From NCBI GenBank assembly GCA_009782865.1, contig WRIF01000130.1:1-5394 (forward strand): a stretch of DNA of 5,394 bases. The letters run 5' to 3'. This DNA is from Promicromonosporaceae bacterium. GTDB lineage: Bacteria; Actinomycetota; Actinomycetes; Actinomycetales; Cellulomonadaceae. Shown here one piece after another: positions 1 through 5,332 of this stretch. The notes beneath the pieces were generated by a model. That model saw nothing but the letters and a program-made list of their open reading frames with translations, had not been told where the DNA came from and made no database searches. The position numbers and the translations under genes are program-made. Position 1 is the stretch's first letter, and each line of letters begins with the position of its first letter.

Positions 1-198
1 CGCCGGTTCGAGCTGGCGCGCGTGCTCATGGTGCGCCCCCACCTGTTGGTGTTGGATGAGCCGACCAATCACCTCTCGATCGACCTGGTTGACCAGTTGA
101 CGCAGGCGCTGGAGGTGACGGCCGCCGCCGTCGTCGTCGCGACGCATGACCGCAGGATGCGCGCCGACCTGGCGCACTGGCCGACGCTGGAGCTTTAG
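1..198 (+). CDS. ABC-F type ATP-binding protein, C-terminal fragment
   Basis: The window opens inside this gene, so only the last 65 residues are visible. They form the end of an ABC nucleotide-binding domain: the stretch just after the signature motif (RRFELARVL), a Walker B strand with catalytic glutamate (LLVLDE, residues 15-20 of the fragment), the PTNHLS D-loop region typical of ABC-F proteins, and the switch histidine in VATHD (His49). DEPTNHL directly after Walker B is the ABC-F hallmark. Members are soluble paired ATPases without membrane segments that act on the ribosome, as translation factors or antibiotic-resistance proteins. The protein ends soon after the H-loop (PTLEL, then TAG), so there is no long C-terminal extension. 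Which subfamily it belongs to cannot be told, because the first ATPase domain and the linker lie outside the window. The gene converges on the Nudix-like gene, 30 bp away. Confidence 0.88.
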   Translation, partial: RRFELARVLMVRPHLLVLDEPTNHLSIDLVDQLTQALEVTAAAVVVATHDRRMRADLAHWPTLEL

Positions 199-229
199 GG
201 GCCTTGGCAGGGCCCTGAAGCGGCGCCCT
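199..229. terminator. Weak hairpins between convergent genes
   Basis: The short gap between the ABC-F stop and the Nudix-like stop can form either of two mutually exclusive 5-bp stems: GGGCC (199-203) with GGCCC (211-215), or AGGGC (209-213) with GCCCT (225-229). There is no T-tract on either strand. A shared terminator would be expected between convergent genes, but these stems are short and could occur by chance in such GC-rich DNA. Confidence 0.25.
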
Positions 230-810
230 TAGCCGAATCGTCCGATCCAGGCCATGGCCTGGCGGACCAGGGCGCCCTGCCCGCCCACAAACTCGGCGGC
301 CGCGGCGTCGCCGCACGCCTCCTCGGGGGTGAGCCAGGCGATCTCTAGGGCATCCTGCTGGGGCTGGCAGTCGCCGGTGACGGGGACCACGTACGCCAGC
401 GAGACGGCATGTTGGCGGGGGTCGTGGAACGGCGTGATCCCGGGGGTGGGCAGGTATTCGGCGACGGTGAACGGCTGAGGGGAGGCCGGGATCTGGGGGA
501 GGGCCACGGGGCCAAGATCCTTTTCGATGTGGCGCAGCAGGGCGTCGCGGACGCGCTCGTGGTAGAGCACACGGCCCGAGACGATGGAGCGGGTGAGCCC
601 GCGCTCGCCCATGCGCAGCAGCAGGCCGACGGCGGTGACATCGCCGGAGTTGTCGGTGCGGACGGGGATGGCGTCGACGTAGACCAGCGGTACCTGGTGA
701 CGGATCGCGTCGAGTTCGGCGGGCCCCATCCAGCCGCCGGAGTTGGGCTGGGGGGAGTTCCGCCAGGGCTCGTTCGGCCAGTCGTCGGGCCGGGGGAGTT
801 CGCCGTGCAT
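229..810 (-). CDS. Nudix hydrolase family protein, DUF4916 type
   Basis: This 193-residue protein resembles the actinobacterial DUF4916 group of the Nudix superfamily. The visible landmarks are an N-terminal QPNSGGWM segment (21-28), a strand PLVYVDAIPVRTD (41-53), a Nudix-box-like helix from Gly79 to Gly100, and a C-terminal PFHDPRQHAVSLAYVVPVTGD region (127-147). Against the consensus Gx5Ex7REUxEExGU, the protein keeps Gly79, Glu85, Arg93 and Gly100. The REUxEE core reads R-H-I-E-K-D, so the metal-binding glutamates are replaced by Lys97 and Asp98. As I recall, this RH(I/L)EKDLGP form is typical of the DUF4916 group, so it is probably a family trait rather than decay. Substrate and activity are unknown. 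ATG at 808-810 is used here; GTG at 814-816, two codons earlier, is equally possible and has a weak -10-like CAAGAT (824-829) 7 nt upstream. There is no Shine-Dalgarno sequence at either start. Any start much further upstream would run into the tRNA gene. Confidence 0.85.
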   Translation of the reverse strand: MHGELPRPDDWPNEPWRNSPQPNSGGWMGPAELDAIRHQVPLVYVDAIPVRTDNSGDVTAVGLLLRMGERGLTRSIVSGRVLYHERVRDALLRHIEKDLGPVALPQIPASPQPFTVAEYLPTPGITPFHDPRQHAVSLAYVVPVTGDCQPQQDALEIAWLTPEEACGDAAAAEFVGGQGALVRQAMAWIGRFG

Positions 811-855
811 GCTCACGGGGATGATCTTGCCACGCGCGGCCCCCACCCGCCGCCC

Positions 856-884
856 GGCCGCGCGCACCGGTGACGCGCGCGGCC
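856..884 (-). terminator. Perfect 10-bp GC hairpin after tRNA-Leu
   Basis: GGCCGCGCGC (856-865) is the exact reverse complement of GCGCGCGGCC (875-884), with a 9-nt loop. It lies between the 3' end of tRNA-Leu and the start of the Nudix-like gene, both on the - strand. The all-GC stem has no U-tract after it, like the tail-less hairpins often proposed as terminators in actinobacteria. Its most likely role is to separate the tRNA transcript from the downstream gene. A DNA-level or RNA-processing role cannot be excluded. Confidence 0.55.
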
Positions 885-952
885 CTGCTCGCGGAGGCTG
901 TTCCAGTTGGTCGGAGAGCCCAAACTCGAGCGGCCGAGGTTGAGGAGATCGG

Positions 953-1034
953 TGCGCGAGGCGGGACTTGAACCCGCACGTCCGAGGACACAGGAACCTA
1001 AATCCTGCGCGTCTGCCAATTTCGCCACTCGCGC
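953..1034 (-). tRNA. tRNA-Leu, anticodon UAG
   Basis: Read on the - strand, this 82-nt gene folds as a complete class II tRNA. The acceptor stem is GCGCGAG/CTCGCGC and the D stem GCG/CGC holds the TTGGCAGA D-loop. The anticodon stem CAGGA/TCCTG encloses a 7-nt loop TTTAGGT. The variable arm is long, with a GTCC-TC-GGAC hairpin, and the T arm is GCGGG-TTCAAGT-CCCGC. The anticodon TAG lies at 998-1000 and reads CUA/CUN leucine codons. The long variable arm and the A discriminator (953) support leucine identity. Positions after the discriminator read CCG, so a full CCA end is not encoded and must be added by nucleotidyltransferase. The 3' end shows no duplicated segment or neighbouring integrase that would suggest an integration site. 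Confidence 0.97.
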
Positions 1035-1045
1035 GTGGGGTTGCC

Positions 1046-1051
1046 AGTCTA
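1046..1051 (-). promoter_or_regulatory. Possible -10 box for tRNA-Leu
   Basis: On the - strand TAGACT (TANNNT form, 4 of 6 to TATAAT) ends 11 nt before the mature tRNA 5' end. Transcription would then begin about 4-6 nt upstream of the tRNA, a usual leader length. No convincing -35 hexamer is seen 16-19 bp upstream. Confidence 0.35.
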
Positions 1052-1065
1052 TGCCGAAGACTAGG

Positions 1066-1085
1066 GCGCCAGGGGATGCTGGCGC
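1066..1085. repeat. 7-bp inverted repeat in divergent promoter region
   Basis: GCGCCAG (1066-1072) and CTGGCGC (1079-1085) are perfect inverted copies separated by 6 bp. The dyad lies between the divergently transcribed tRNA-Leu and GroES-family genes and covers the expected -35 region of the latter (its -10 box is at 1092-1097). It could be a regulator binding site. It does not match the HrcA CIRCE element or the HspR HAIR element known for chaperone genes. Confidence 0.4.
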
Positions 1086-1091
1086 ATCGAC

Positions 1092-1097
1092 TAACGT
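1092..1097 (+). promoter_or_regulatory. Probable -10 box of a leaderless transcript, GroES-family gene
   Basis: TAACGT fits the actinobacterial TANNNT -10 pattern and ends 7 nt before the GTG start, so the transcript would begin at or next to the start codon. The gap (TGCCCCC) contains no Shine-Dalgarno sequence. No good -35 hexamer is seen. Confidence 0.45.
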
Positions 1098-1104
1098 TGC
1101 CCCC

Positions 1105-1440
1105 GTGAGTAACGCCACCCAGACGCCATCCATTCCGGTTCGCATGTTGTTCGACCGGCTCCTGGTCGATCCCGAGGTGGACGGCAGCGAGCGCCGCTCG
1201 GCCGAGGGGCTGGTCATTCCGGCCACCGCCGTCGGGCCGAAGCGCCTGGCCTGGGCGAAGGTGGTGGCCAAGGGGGAGCACGTCCGGCAGGTGGCGGTCG
1301 GTGACCGGGTCTTGTTCGATCCCGAGGATCGCGCCGAGGTGGAGATTGGCAACACCGACTACGTCTTGTTGCGCGAGCGCGACGTGCACGGGGTGGCGCA
1401 TGCCGAGGATGACGACGCCGCCACCGGCCAGTACCTTTAG
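1105..1440 (+). CDS. GroES-family chaperonin-like protein
   Basis: This 111-residue protein matches the actinobacterial 'GroES family' proteins found apart from the main groES-groEL locus. GroES-fold landmarks are present: RMLFDRLLV (13-21, like the DRVLV strand of GroES), EGLVIPATA (34-42, at the mobile-loop position that reads GGIVLP in true GroES), VVAKGEHVRQVAVGDRVLFDP (53-73, the VVAVG and VGDRVLF strands) and DYVLLRERDVHGV (85-97, the YLILRESDILAV strand). It ends in TGQYL, as such proteins commonly do. The altered mobile loop and the charged insert PEVDGSERRS (23-32) suggest that partners or affinity may differ from true GroES; this is inference. GTG at 1105 is chosen because homology begins just after it and TAACGT sits at leaderless spacing. 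No groEL is present. It converges on the DUF1801-type gene; no clear terminator is visible in the 66-bp gap 1441-1506. Confidence 0.88.
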   Translation: MSNATQTPSIPVRMLFDRLLVDPEVDGSERRSAEGLVIPATAVGPKRLAWAKVVAKGEHVRQVAVGDRVLFDPEDRAEVEIGNTDYVLLRERDVHGVAHAEDDDAATGQYL

Positions 1441-1506
1441 TTTCCGGGCGCGGGGCCTATCTCGCGGTCAAGCCTGTCGTGCGGTCTGCCTGATCCCGGG
1501 CGTCGG

Positions 1507-1920
1507 TCAGGGGCGCGGCTGGTTCAGGACCGAGGCGGCAGTGAGCAGCTCGCGCAGGGCCTGCCCATGGACGACGACGTCGCCGGGGTTATGCAGTTTG
1601 ACGTGCCGCATGGCCGCCGCGGTGCCTACGAGGATGTCGGCGGGGTCGGGGAGGCGGGCGCCCGCGAGCAGTTGCAGGTTGACCCAGCGTGAGTGCGGCT
1701 CGACGGCGGCCATTCCCCAGCCGTTGTAGCCAAACTGGTGGGCGCCGTACCCGATGCCCGCGTCGACGGTGTCCACGGACCAGCGCACGTCTGGCAGGGT
1801 GTCGACGATGAGTTCGTGGAGGGCGATGTATGTTTCACGCACGTTTTCGGCGTGGTCGAGCACGAGCTGCCTCAGCTCGGGGACACTCGCGCCGTCGAGG
1901 TGGGGGTGCTCTTTAGCCAT
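1507..1920 (-). CDS. DUF1801-type protein (YdhG-like fold)
   Basis: This 137-residue soluble protein has the layout of the DUF1801 family (YdhG/YjbR-like fold). It starts with a helical region ending in LHELIVDTLPDVRWSVDT (34-51). It continues with the strand pair YGAHQFGYNGWGMAAVEPHSRWVNLQLL (58-85), then GARLPDPADILVGTAAAMRHVKL (87-109), where the conserved 'lPDP..lL.GtG..mRHvkl' pattern is clear (Met104-Arg105-His106-Val107-Lys108). No enzymatic activity is established for the family and no catalytic residues can be assigned. There is no signal peptide or membrane segment. The length is normal for a single-domain member. The ATG at 1918-1920 has no Shine-Dalgarno sequence, but TAGGCT lies 6 nt upstream, supporting a leaderless start. 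The gene lies 55 bp downstream of recQ on the same strand, with a hairpin and its own -10 box between, so it is probably a separate transcription unit. Confidence 0.82.
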   Translation of the reverse strand: MAKEHPHLDGASVPELRQLVLDHAENVRETYIALHELIVDTLPDVRWSVDTVDAGIGYGAHQFGYNGWGMAAVEPHSRWVNLQLLAGARLPDPADILVGTAAAMRHVKLHNPGDVVVHGQALRELLTAASVLNQPRP

Positions 1921-1952
1921 GCCATCAGCCTAGCGCGGTTCGCGATGGCGTG
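1918..1952. repeat. Inverted repeat framing the DUF1801 promoter
   Basis: CATGCCATC (1918-1926) and GATGGCGTG (1944-1952) are inverted copies matching at 8 of 9 positions, with an exact 6-bp core GCCATC/GATGGC. One arm includes the start codon of the DUF1801-type gene, and the -10 box (1927-1932) lies between the arms. A repressor bound here would block the promoter, so an operator is possible. Chance in GC-rich DNA is the alternative. Confidence 0.35.
1927..1932 (-). promoter_or_regulatory. Probable -10 box of a leaderless transcript, DUF1801 gene
   Basis: On the - strand TAGGCT fits TANNNT and ends exactly 6 nt (GATGGC) before the ATG at 1920, which places transcription start on the start codon. 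No Shine-Dalgarno sequence is present. No clear -35 element is seen; that region overlaps the possible recQ terminator hairpin. Confidence 0.45.
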
Positions 1953-1955
1953 GTG

Positions 1956-1973
1956 GTCCGCCCGCCCGCGGAC
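1956..1973 (-). terminator. Hairpin just after recQ
   Basis: GTCCGC (1956-1961) pairs with GCGGAC (1968-1973) around a 6-nt GC loop. It begins 2 nt after the recQ stop codon (1976-1978) in the direction of recQ transcription. There is no U-tract. The position makes a tail-less terminator or an mRNA 3'-end structure plausible, though the stem is only 6 bp. Confidence 0.4.
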
Positions 1974-1975
1974 GG

Positions 1976-3799
1976 CTATGGGGCAGTGAGCGCGAGCACG
2001 GCCGCCCCGTACCGCTCCAGTTTGACGGTACCCACGCCGCTGACTTCTCCCAGTTCGGAGGTGGACGCCGGGCGGGTGGTGGCGATCGCGCGGAGGGTCG
2101 CGTCGCTGAACACGATATAGGCCGGCTTTCCTTGGGCCTTGGCCTCGGCTGCCCGCCAGGTGCGCAGCGTCTCAAACAGTGACTGGTCGGCAGGTGGTAG
2201 TGCCTCGGTGGTCGACGCCGCGGTGCGGGCGCGGCCGGTCTTGTTGGCGGACGCCTTGGCGACGACGTCACGGCGCAGCGGAACCTGCCGCTGGCCGCGC
2301 AATACCTCGCCGGCCGCGTCGGTGAGCACCAGCGTCGAGTGTTCCGGGGTGACAGACAACAGTCCCATGGCCAGCAGCTGCCGGATCACCGCCCGCCAGG
2401 CTGGTTCCGTCAGTTCGGCCCCTACTCCAAACACCGAGAGCTGCTGGTGGCGGAAGCGGAGCACCTTCTCGGTGGTCTTGCCGCGCAGGATGTCGATGAT
2501 TTGCCCCGCCCCGAAGGTTTGACCGCGCTCATGGGCCAGTCGCCACACCGCCGACAGTGCCTGCTGCGCGGATACCGTCCCGTCGAAGGTCTCGGGCGGT
2601 GTCAGGCACGTGTCACAGTTGCCGCAGGGCCTCGACGCTTCGCCGAAGTAGGCCAGCAACTGAACCCGGCGACACTCCACGGCCTCACAGAGGGCGAGCA
2701 TGGCGTTCAGATGGGTTGCCAGGTTGCGTTTGTGGGCCTCGTCGCCGTCGGACAGCTCGATCAGCCGTCGTTGTTGGACCACCTCGGCCAGCCCGTAGGC
2801 CAGCCACGCGGTGGCCGGTTGGCCGTCGCGCCCGGCGCGGCCGGTTTCTTGGTAGTAGCCCTCGACCGACTTGGGCAGGTCGAGGTGGGCGACAAACCTG
2901 ACGTCGGGCTTGTCAATGCCCATCCCGAACGCGATGGTCGCCACCATCACCAGGCCGTCCTCCCGGAGGAAGCGGCCCTGGTGCGCGGACCGTACCTCGG
3001 CCGGTAGGCCCGCGTGATAGGGCAGCGCGTCGATCCCGTTTGCGCTGAGCATCTGCGCGACCTTCTCGGTCGAGGCCCGCGATAGGCAGTAGACGATGCC
3101 CGCCTCTCCAGGATGCTCCTGGCGCAGCAGGCGGAGCAGCTGCTGGTCGGGGCTGGCCTTCGGGACGATTCGGTACTGAATGTTCGGCCGATCGAATGAT
3201 TCCACGAAGACGCGCGCACGGTCCAAGCCCAGCCGCGTCACGATGTCGGCCCTGGTTGCGGCCGTGGCCGTCGCCGTCAACGCCACCCGCGGCACGTCTG
3301 CGTACCGCTCCCCGAGCAGGTTGAGGCCCAGGTAGTCGGGCCTAAAATCGTGCCCCCACTGCGAGACGCAGTGCGCCTCGTCGATGGCAAACAGCGCGAT
3401 CCCGCCGTCCCGATGCGCCTCGTCCAGCAGCGCAATGGTCGCCGGCGTCAGCAGCCCCTCCGGGGCGACGTAGAGCAGGTCGAGCTCTCCGGCCCGCAGG
3501 CGGGCTATCACGGCGCCGCGTTCGTCGGGCGTGAGGGTGGAGTTGAGGAAGGCCGCCCGCACCCCAAGGGCGGTCATCGCATCGACCTGGTCCTGCATGA
3601 GCGCGATCAGGGGCGAGACGACCACGCCGGTTCCCCGCCTGAGTAGGGCCGGGATTTGATAGCACAGCGACTTGCCGCCGCCGGTCGGCATCAACACCAG
3701 GGCGTCATCGCCGGCCACCAGGGTGTCGATGATCTCGGCCTGGTCTCCGCGGAAGCCGTCGTACCCAAACACGGTCTTGAGCACGCCGAACTTGTCCAT
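1976..3799 (-). CDS. recQ: ATP-dependent DNA helicase RecQ
   Basis: RecQ is a 3'-to-5' DNA helicase that unwinds forks, junctions and recombination intermediates. This 607-residue protein is about the length of E. coli RecQ and appears intact. Visible parts, in order: motif 0 ([14 protein letters not shown], 11-24, Gln20), Walker A PTGGGKS (38-44), motif Ia [12 protein letters not shown] (61-72), DEAH box (140-143) with the aromatic-rich [13 protein letters not shown] loop (144-156), motif III ALTATAT (173-179), motif IV IVYCLSR (235-241), motif [18 protein letters not shown] (286-302) and motif [12 protein letters not shown] (317-326). The RQC zinc site is complete (Cys376, Cys392, Cys395, Cys398). 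A winged-helix region follows (about 405-505), then an Ala/Thr-rich linker (about 512-535) and a single HRDC domain (about 537-607) for DNA binding. The ATG at 3797-3799 has no Shine-Dalgarno sequence but has TAGAGT 6 nt upstream. The gene is divergent from the DUF4143 ATPase. No SOS-type operator was recognised. Confidence 0.97.
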   Translation of the reverse strand: MDKFGVLKTVFGYDGFRGDQAEIIDTLVAGDDALVLMPTGGGKSLCYQIPALLRRGTGVVVSPLIALMQDQVDAMTALGVRAAFLNSTLTPDERGAVIARLRAGELDLLYVAPEGLLTPATIALLDEAHRDGGIALFAIDEAHCVSQWGHDFRPDYLGLNLLGERYADVPRVALTATATAATRADIVTRLGLDRARVFVESFDRPNIQYRIVPKASPDQQLLRLLRQEHPGEAGIVYCLSRASTEKVAQMLSANGIDALPYHAGLPAEVRSAHQGRFLREDGLVMVATIAFGMGIDKPDVRFVAHLDLPKSVEGYYQETGRAGRDGQPATAWLAYGLAEVVQQRRLIELSDGDEAHKRNLATHLNAMLALCEAVECRRVQLLAYFGEASRPCGNCDTCLTPPETFDGTVSAQQALSAVWRLAHERGQTFGAGQIIDILRGKTTEKVLRFRHQQLSVFGVGAELTEPAWRAVIRQLLAMGLLSVTPEHSTLVLTDAAGEVLRGQRQVPLRRDVVAKASANKTGRARTAASTTEALPPADQSLFETLRTWRAAEAKAQGKPAYIVFSDATLRAIATTRPASTSELGEVSGVGTVKLERYGAAVLALTAP

Positions 3800-3805
3800 G
3801 CCGCA

Positions 3806-3811
3806 ACTCTA
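3806..3811 (-). promoter_or_regulatory. Probable -10 box of a leaderless transcript, recQ
   Basis: On the - strand TAGAGT fits TANNNT and ends exactly 6 nt (TGCGGC) before the recQ ATG, so the predicted transcription start is the A of the start codon. The flank is very GC-rich, with no Shine-Dalgarno sequence and no evident -35 hexamer. Confidence 0.45.
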
Positions 3812-3857
3812 GCGGCGCGCGGGAGGGTGCCCGGGTGGCGGCCCGCGAACTGGGGCT

Positions 3858-3897
3858 CGACTTCCCGCGCAGGTCCGCTGGTGGACGCGCCGAGTCG
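3858..3897. repeat. Imperfect 40-bp inverted repeat in the spacer
   Basis: In the recQ/ATPase spacer CGACT (3858-3862) pairs with AGTCG (3893-3897), CGC (3868-3870) with GCG (3887-3889), and GTCC (3873-3876) with GGAC (3883-3886) around a 6-nt loop. Small internal loops and a 2-nt bulge separate the stems. It could be an RNA structure, a binding site or a coincidence of GC-rich DNA. I see no convincing gene in 3800-4048. Confidence 0.25.
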
Positions 3898-3988
3898 CCT
3901 CGACGCAGGCTGACGCTTCATCGCGAAGGAGGTCTGGCAGGCCCGCCGATGGGGAGTTGACTATCTTCCTGCTAGGTACCCGCCAATT

Positions 3989-4020
3989 TGCATGATAGGA
4001 AGCCGACAAAATGCGTGATA
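3989..4020 (+). repeat. Two near-identical 9-mers upstream of the ATPase gene
   Basis: TGCATGATA (3989-3997) and TGCGTGATA (4012-4020) match at 8 of 9 positions and start 23 bp apart, close to two helical turns, so both would face the same side of the helix. The second copy lies at the expected -35 position of the promoter whose -10 is TATGCT (4036-4041). This fits a repeated regulator site, but with only two short copies it is tentative. Confidence 0.3.
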
Positions 4021-4035
4021 TCTCGCTGTCGCAGG

Positions 4036-4041
4036 TATGCT
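4036..4041 (+). promoter_or_regulatory. Probable -10 box of a leaderless transcript, ATPase gene
   Basis: TATGCT (4 of 6 to TATAAT, TANNNT form) ends 7 nt before the ATG at 4049, the same geometry as at three other genes here. It overlaps the alternative upstream ATG at 4037, which argues that 4049 is the real start. The GGAG at 4044-4047 is only 1 nt from that ATG, too close for a normal ribosome binding site. Confidence 0.45.
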
Positions 4042-4048
4042 TTGGAGC

Positions 4049-5332
4049 ATGGCGTACAGGCGGCGCATCATCGACGACACCCTCGACGAACTGTTCCCCC
4101 ACTTGGCGGCGATCTCGCTGGACGGAGCTAAGGGGGTAGGCAAGACCGCCACTGCGAGCGAGCGTGCCAACTCAAGCTTTGACCTGAGCGTCGTGAACTG
4201 GCGAGAGACGTTGCGGGCCGATGTCGAGCAGGTGGTCGAGGCAGCCCCTCCGGTCCTGATTGATGAGTGGCAGCTCGTTCCGGAGACCTGGGATACCGTC
4301 AAGCGCGCGGTGGACCGTGACGCCACTGGTGGCAGGTTCCTGCTGGCCGGATCGGCTGGAGCGCCGACGGACGCTCGCATTCACTCGGGCGCAGGGAGGA
4401 TCGTGAGCCTGCGAATGCGACCCGAGTCGATCGCGGAACGAGGGATCGCGGAGCCAACAGTGTCGCTTACTCAGTTGCTGTCGGGTTCTCGGCCGCGCAT
4501 CACCGGTAGGGCCGCCGTCGGTCTGGCTGGCTATGTAGATGAGATCCTGCGTTCGGGGTTCCCTGGCATTCGCCAGTTGCCCAACCGAGCGCGAAACGCC
4601 CAACTCGATAGTTACGCAGCTCGGATAGTTGAGCGAGACCTGCCCGAGAACGGTGTTGAAGTTCGCCGACCCATGGCACTTCGGGCCTGGCTCACTGCCT
4701 ACGCGGCCGCTACGGCAGGCGATGCCTCCTACTCCAACATCCTTGATGCAGCCACGGCCGGCGATGGCGACAAGGTGAGCAGGGCGACCGTAGACATCTA
4801 CCGAGAACATTTGACAAGACTCTTCATTCTGGACCCATTGCCTGCCTGGATTCCGGTCTTCAACCCCCTAAAGAGACTGACCGCAGCGCCGAAGCATCAT
4901 CTGGTAGATCCAGCATTGGCGGCGCGCCTCGTTGGGGTGAGCCGCCCCGCGCTCTTGCGCGGAGAGGGCACGTGCCCGGGCAGCGGCCCTGACACCTGGT
5001 TGGGTGCCTTGTTTGAATCGCTGACCGTGCAGAGCGTTCGCGTCTATGCTGAGAGTGCCAACGCGACCACCGGTCATCTTCGGACCCGCGGAGACAGGTC
5101 TAGCCCGGGGCGAGAAGTCGACATCATTGTCGAGGGGGAAGACAGGCAGGTCGTCGCCCTGGAGGTGAAGCTTGCGGCTACCGTGTCGGATCGCGATGTG
5201 CGACACCTCAACTGGCTCGAGGAGAAGATTGGCGATCGGCTCGCGGACAAGGTCATCGTCACCACCGGTGAGACCGCATATAGGCGCAAGGACGGGGTCG
5301 CGGTTGTGCCACTGGCGCTGCTTGGTGCCTAA
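4049..5332 (+). CDS. AAA_14/DUF4143 ATP-binding protein
   Basis: This 427-residue protein is a full-length AAA_14-DUF4143 ATPase. It opens with YRRRIIDDTLDEL, the usual N-terminus of this group. Walker A is GAKGVGKT (26-33) and Walker B is VLIDEW (69-74, Asp72-Glu73). A sensor-1-like strand follows (FLLAGSAG, 97-104), then LRMRPESIAERG (121-132) and the DUF4143 part, with YAARIVERDLPE (189-200), LVDPALAARLVG (285-296) and GALFESLTVQSVRVYA (319-334). Near the end, REVDIIVEG and VVALEVKLA give Asp358 and Glu372-x-Lys374, the spacing of a PD-(D/E)xK nuclease-like core; cleavage is not shown. The cellular role of the family is unclear; proposals include defence and toxin-like functions. ATG 4049 is preferred over ATG 4037 (431 residues) because the family N-terminus and the -10 box fit it. 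More A/T-ending and rare codons (AGA, ATA, GTA, GGA) than in recQ suggest transfer. No partner gene is adjacent. Confidence 0.93.
   Translation: MAYRRRIIDDTLDELFPHLAAISLDGAKGVGKTATASERANSSFDLSVVNWRETLRADVEQVVEAAPPVLIDEWQLVPETWDTVKRAVDRDATGGRFLLAGSAGAPTDARIHSGAGRIVSLRMRPESIAERGIAEPTVSLTQLLSGSRPRITGRAAVGLAGYVDEILRSGFPGIRQLPNRARNAQLDSYAARIVERDLPENGVEVRRPMALRAWLTAYAAATAGDASYSNILDAATAGDGDKVSRATVDIYREHLTRLFILDPLPAWIPVFNPLKRLTAAPKHHLVDPALAARLVGVSRPALLRGEGTCPGSGPDTWLGALFESLTVQSVRVYAESANATTGHLRTRGDRSSPGREVDIIVEGEDRQVVALEVKLAATVSDRDVRHLNWLEEKIGDRLADKVIVTTGETAYRRKDGVAVVPLALLGA

Noticed and set aside
26..991. A long - strand open frame rich in Arg, Pro and Ala.
   Set aside because: It is a shadow of the Nudix-like and ABC-F genes with low-complexity composition, a common artefact of high-GC DNA, and it enters the tRNA.
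953..1034. tRNA-Leu as an integration site for a mobile element.
   Set aside because: No integrase, no repeated copy of the tRNA 3' end and ordinary genes on both sides.
229..1401. A 390-codon open frame on the - strand that extends the Nudix-like gene far upstream.
   Set aside because: It runs through the whole tRNA-Leu gene and antisense to the GroES-family gene. Family similarity begins only near residue MHGELP, so the start is at 810 or 816.
1441..1506. A terminator between the convergent GroES-family and DUF1801 genes.
   Set aside because: Only short pairings around CCCGGG and direct GCGGTC repeats were found, with no stable stem and no T-tract.
2339..3007. A 222-codon + strand open frame inside recQ.
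   Set aside because: It is antisense to the conserved RecQ core, has no recognisable domain and no promoter signal; recQ explains the base pattern.
3957..3962. TTGACT as a -35 box for the ATPase gene.
   Set aside because: It matches the consensus at 5 of 6, but no -10 hexamer lies 16-19 bp downstream, and it is 73 bp from the probable TATGCT -10 box.
4044..4047. GGAG as a ribosome binding site for the ATPase.
   Set aside because: Only 1 nt separates it from ATG 4049, too close for pairing with 16S rRNA, and it lies downstream of ATG 4037.
3800..4048. A possible small antitoxin or partner gene next to the DUF4143 ATPase.
   Set aside because: Frames on both strands were read; they lack family resemblance, plausible starts and coherent codon bias, so no partner can be supported.
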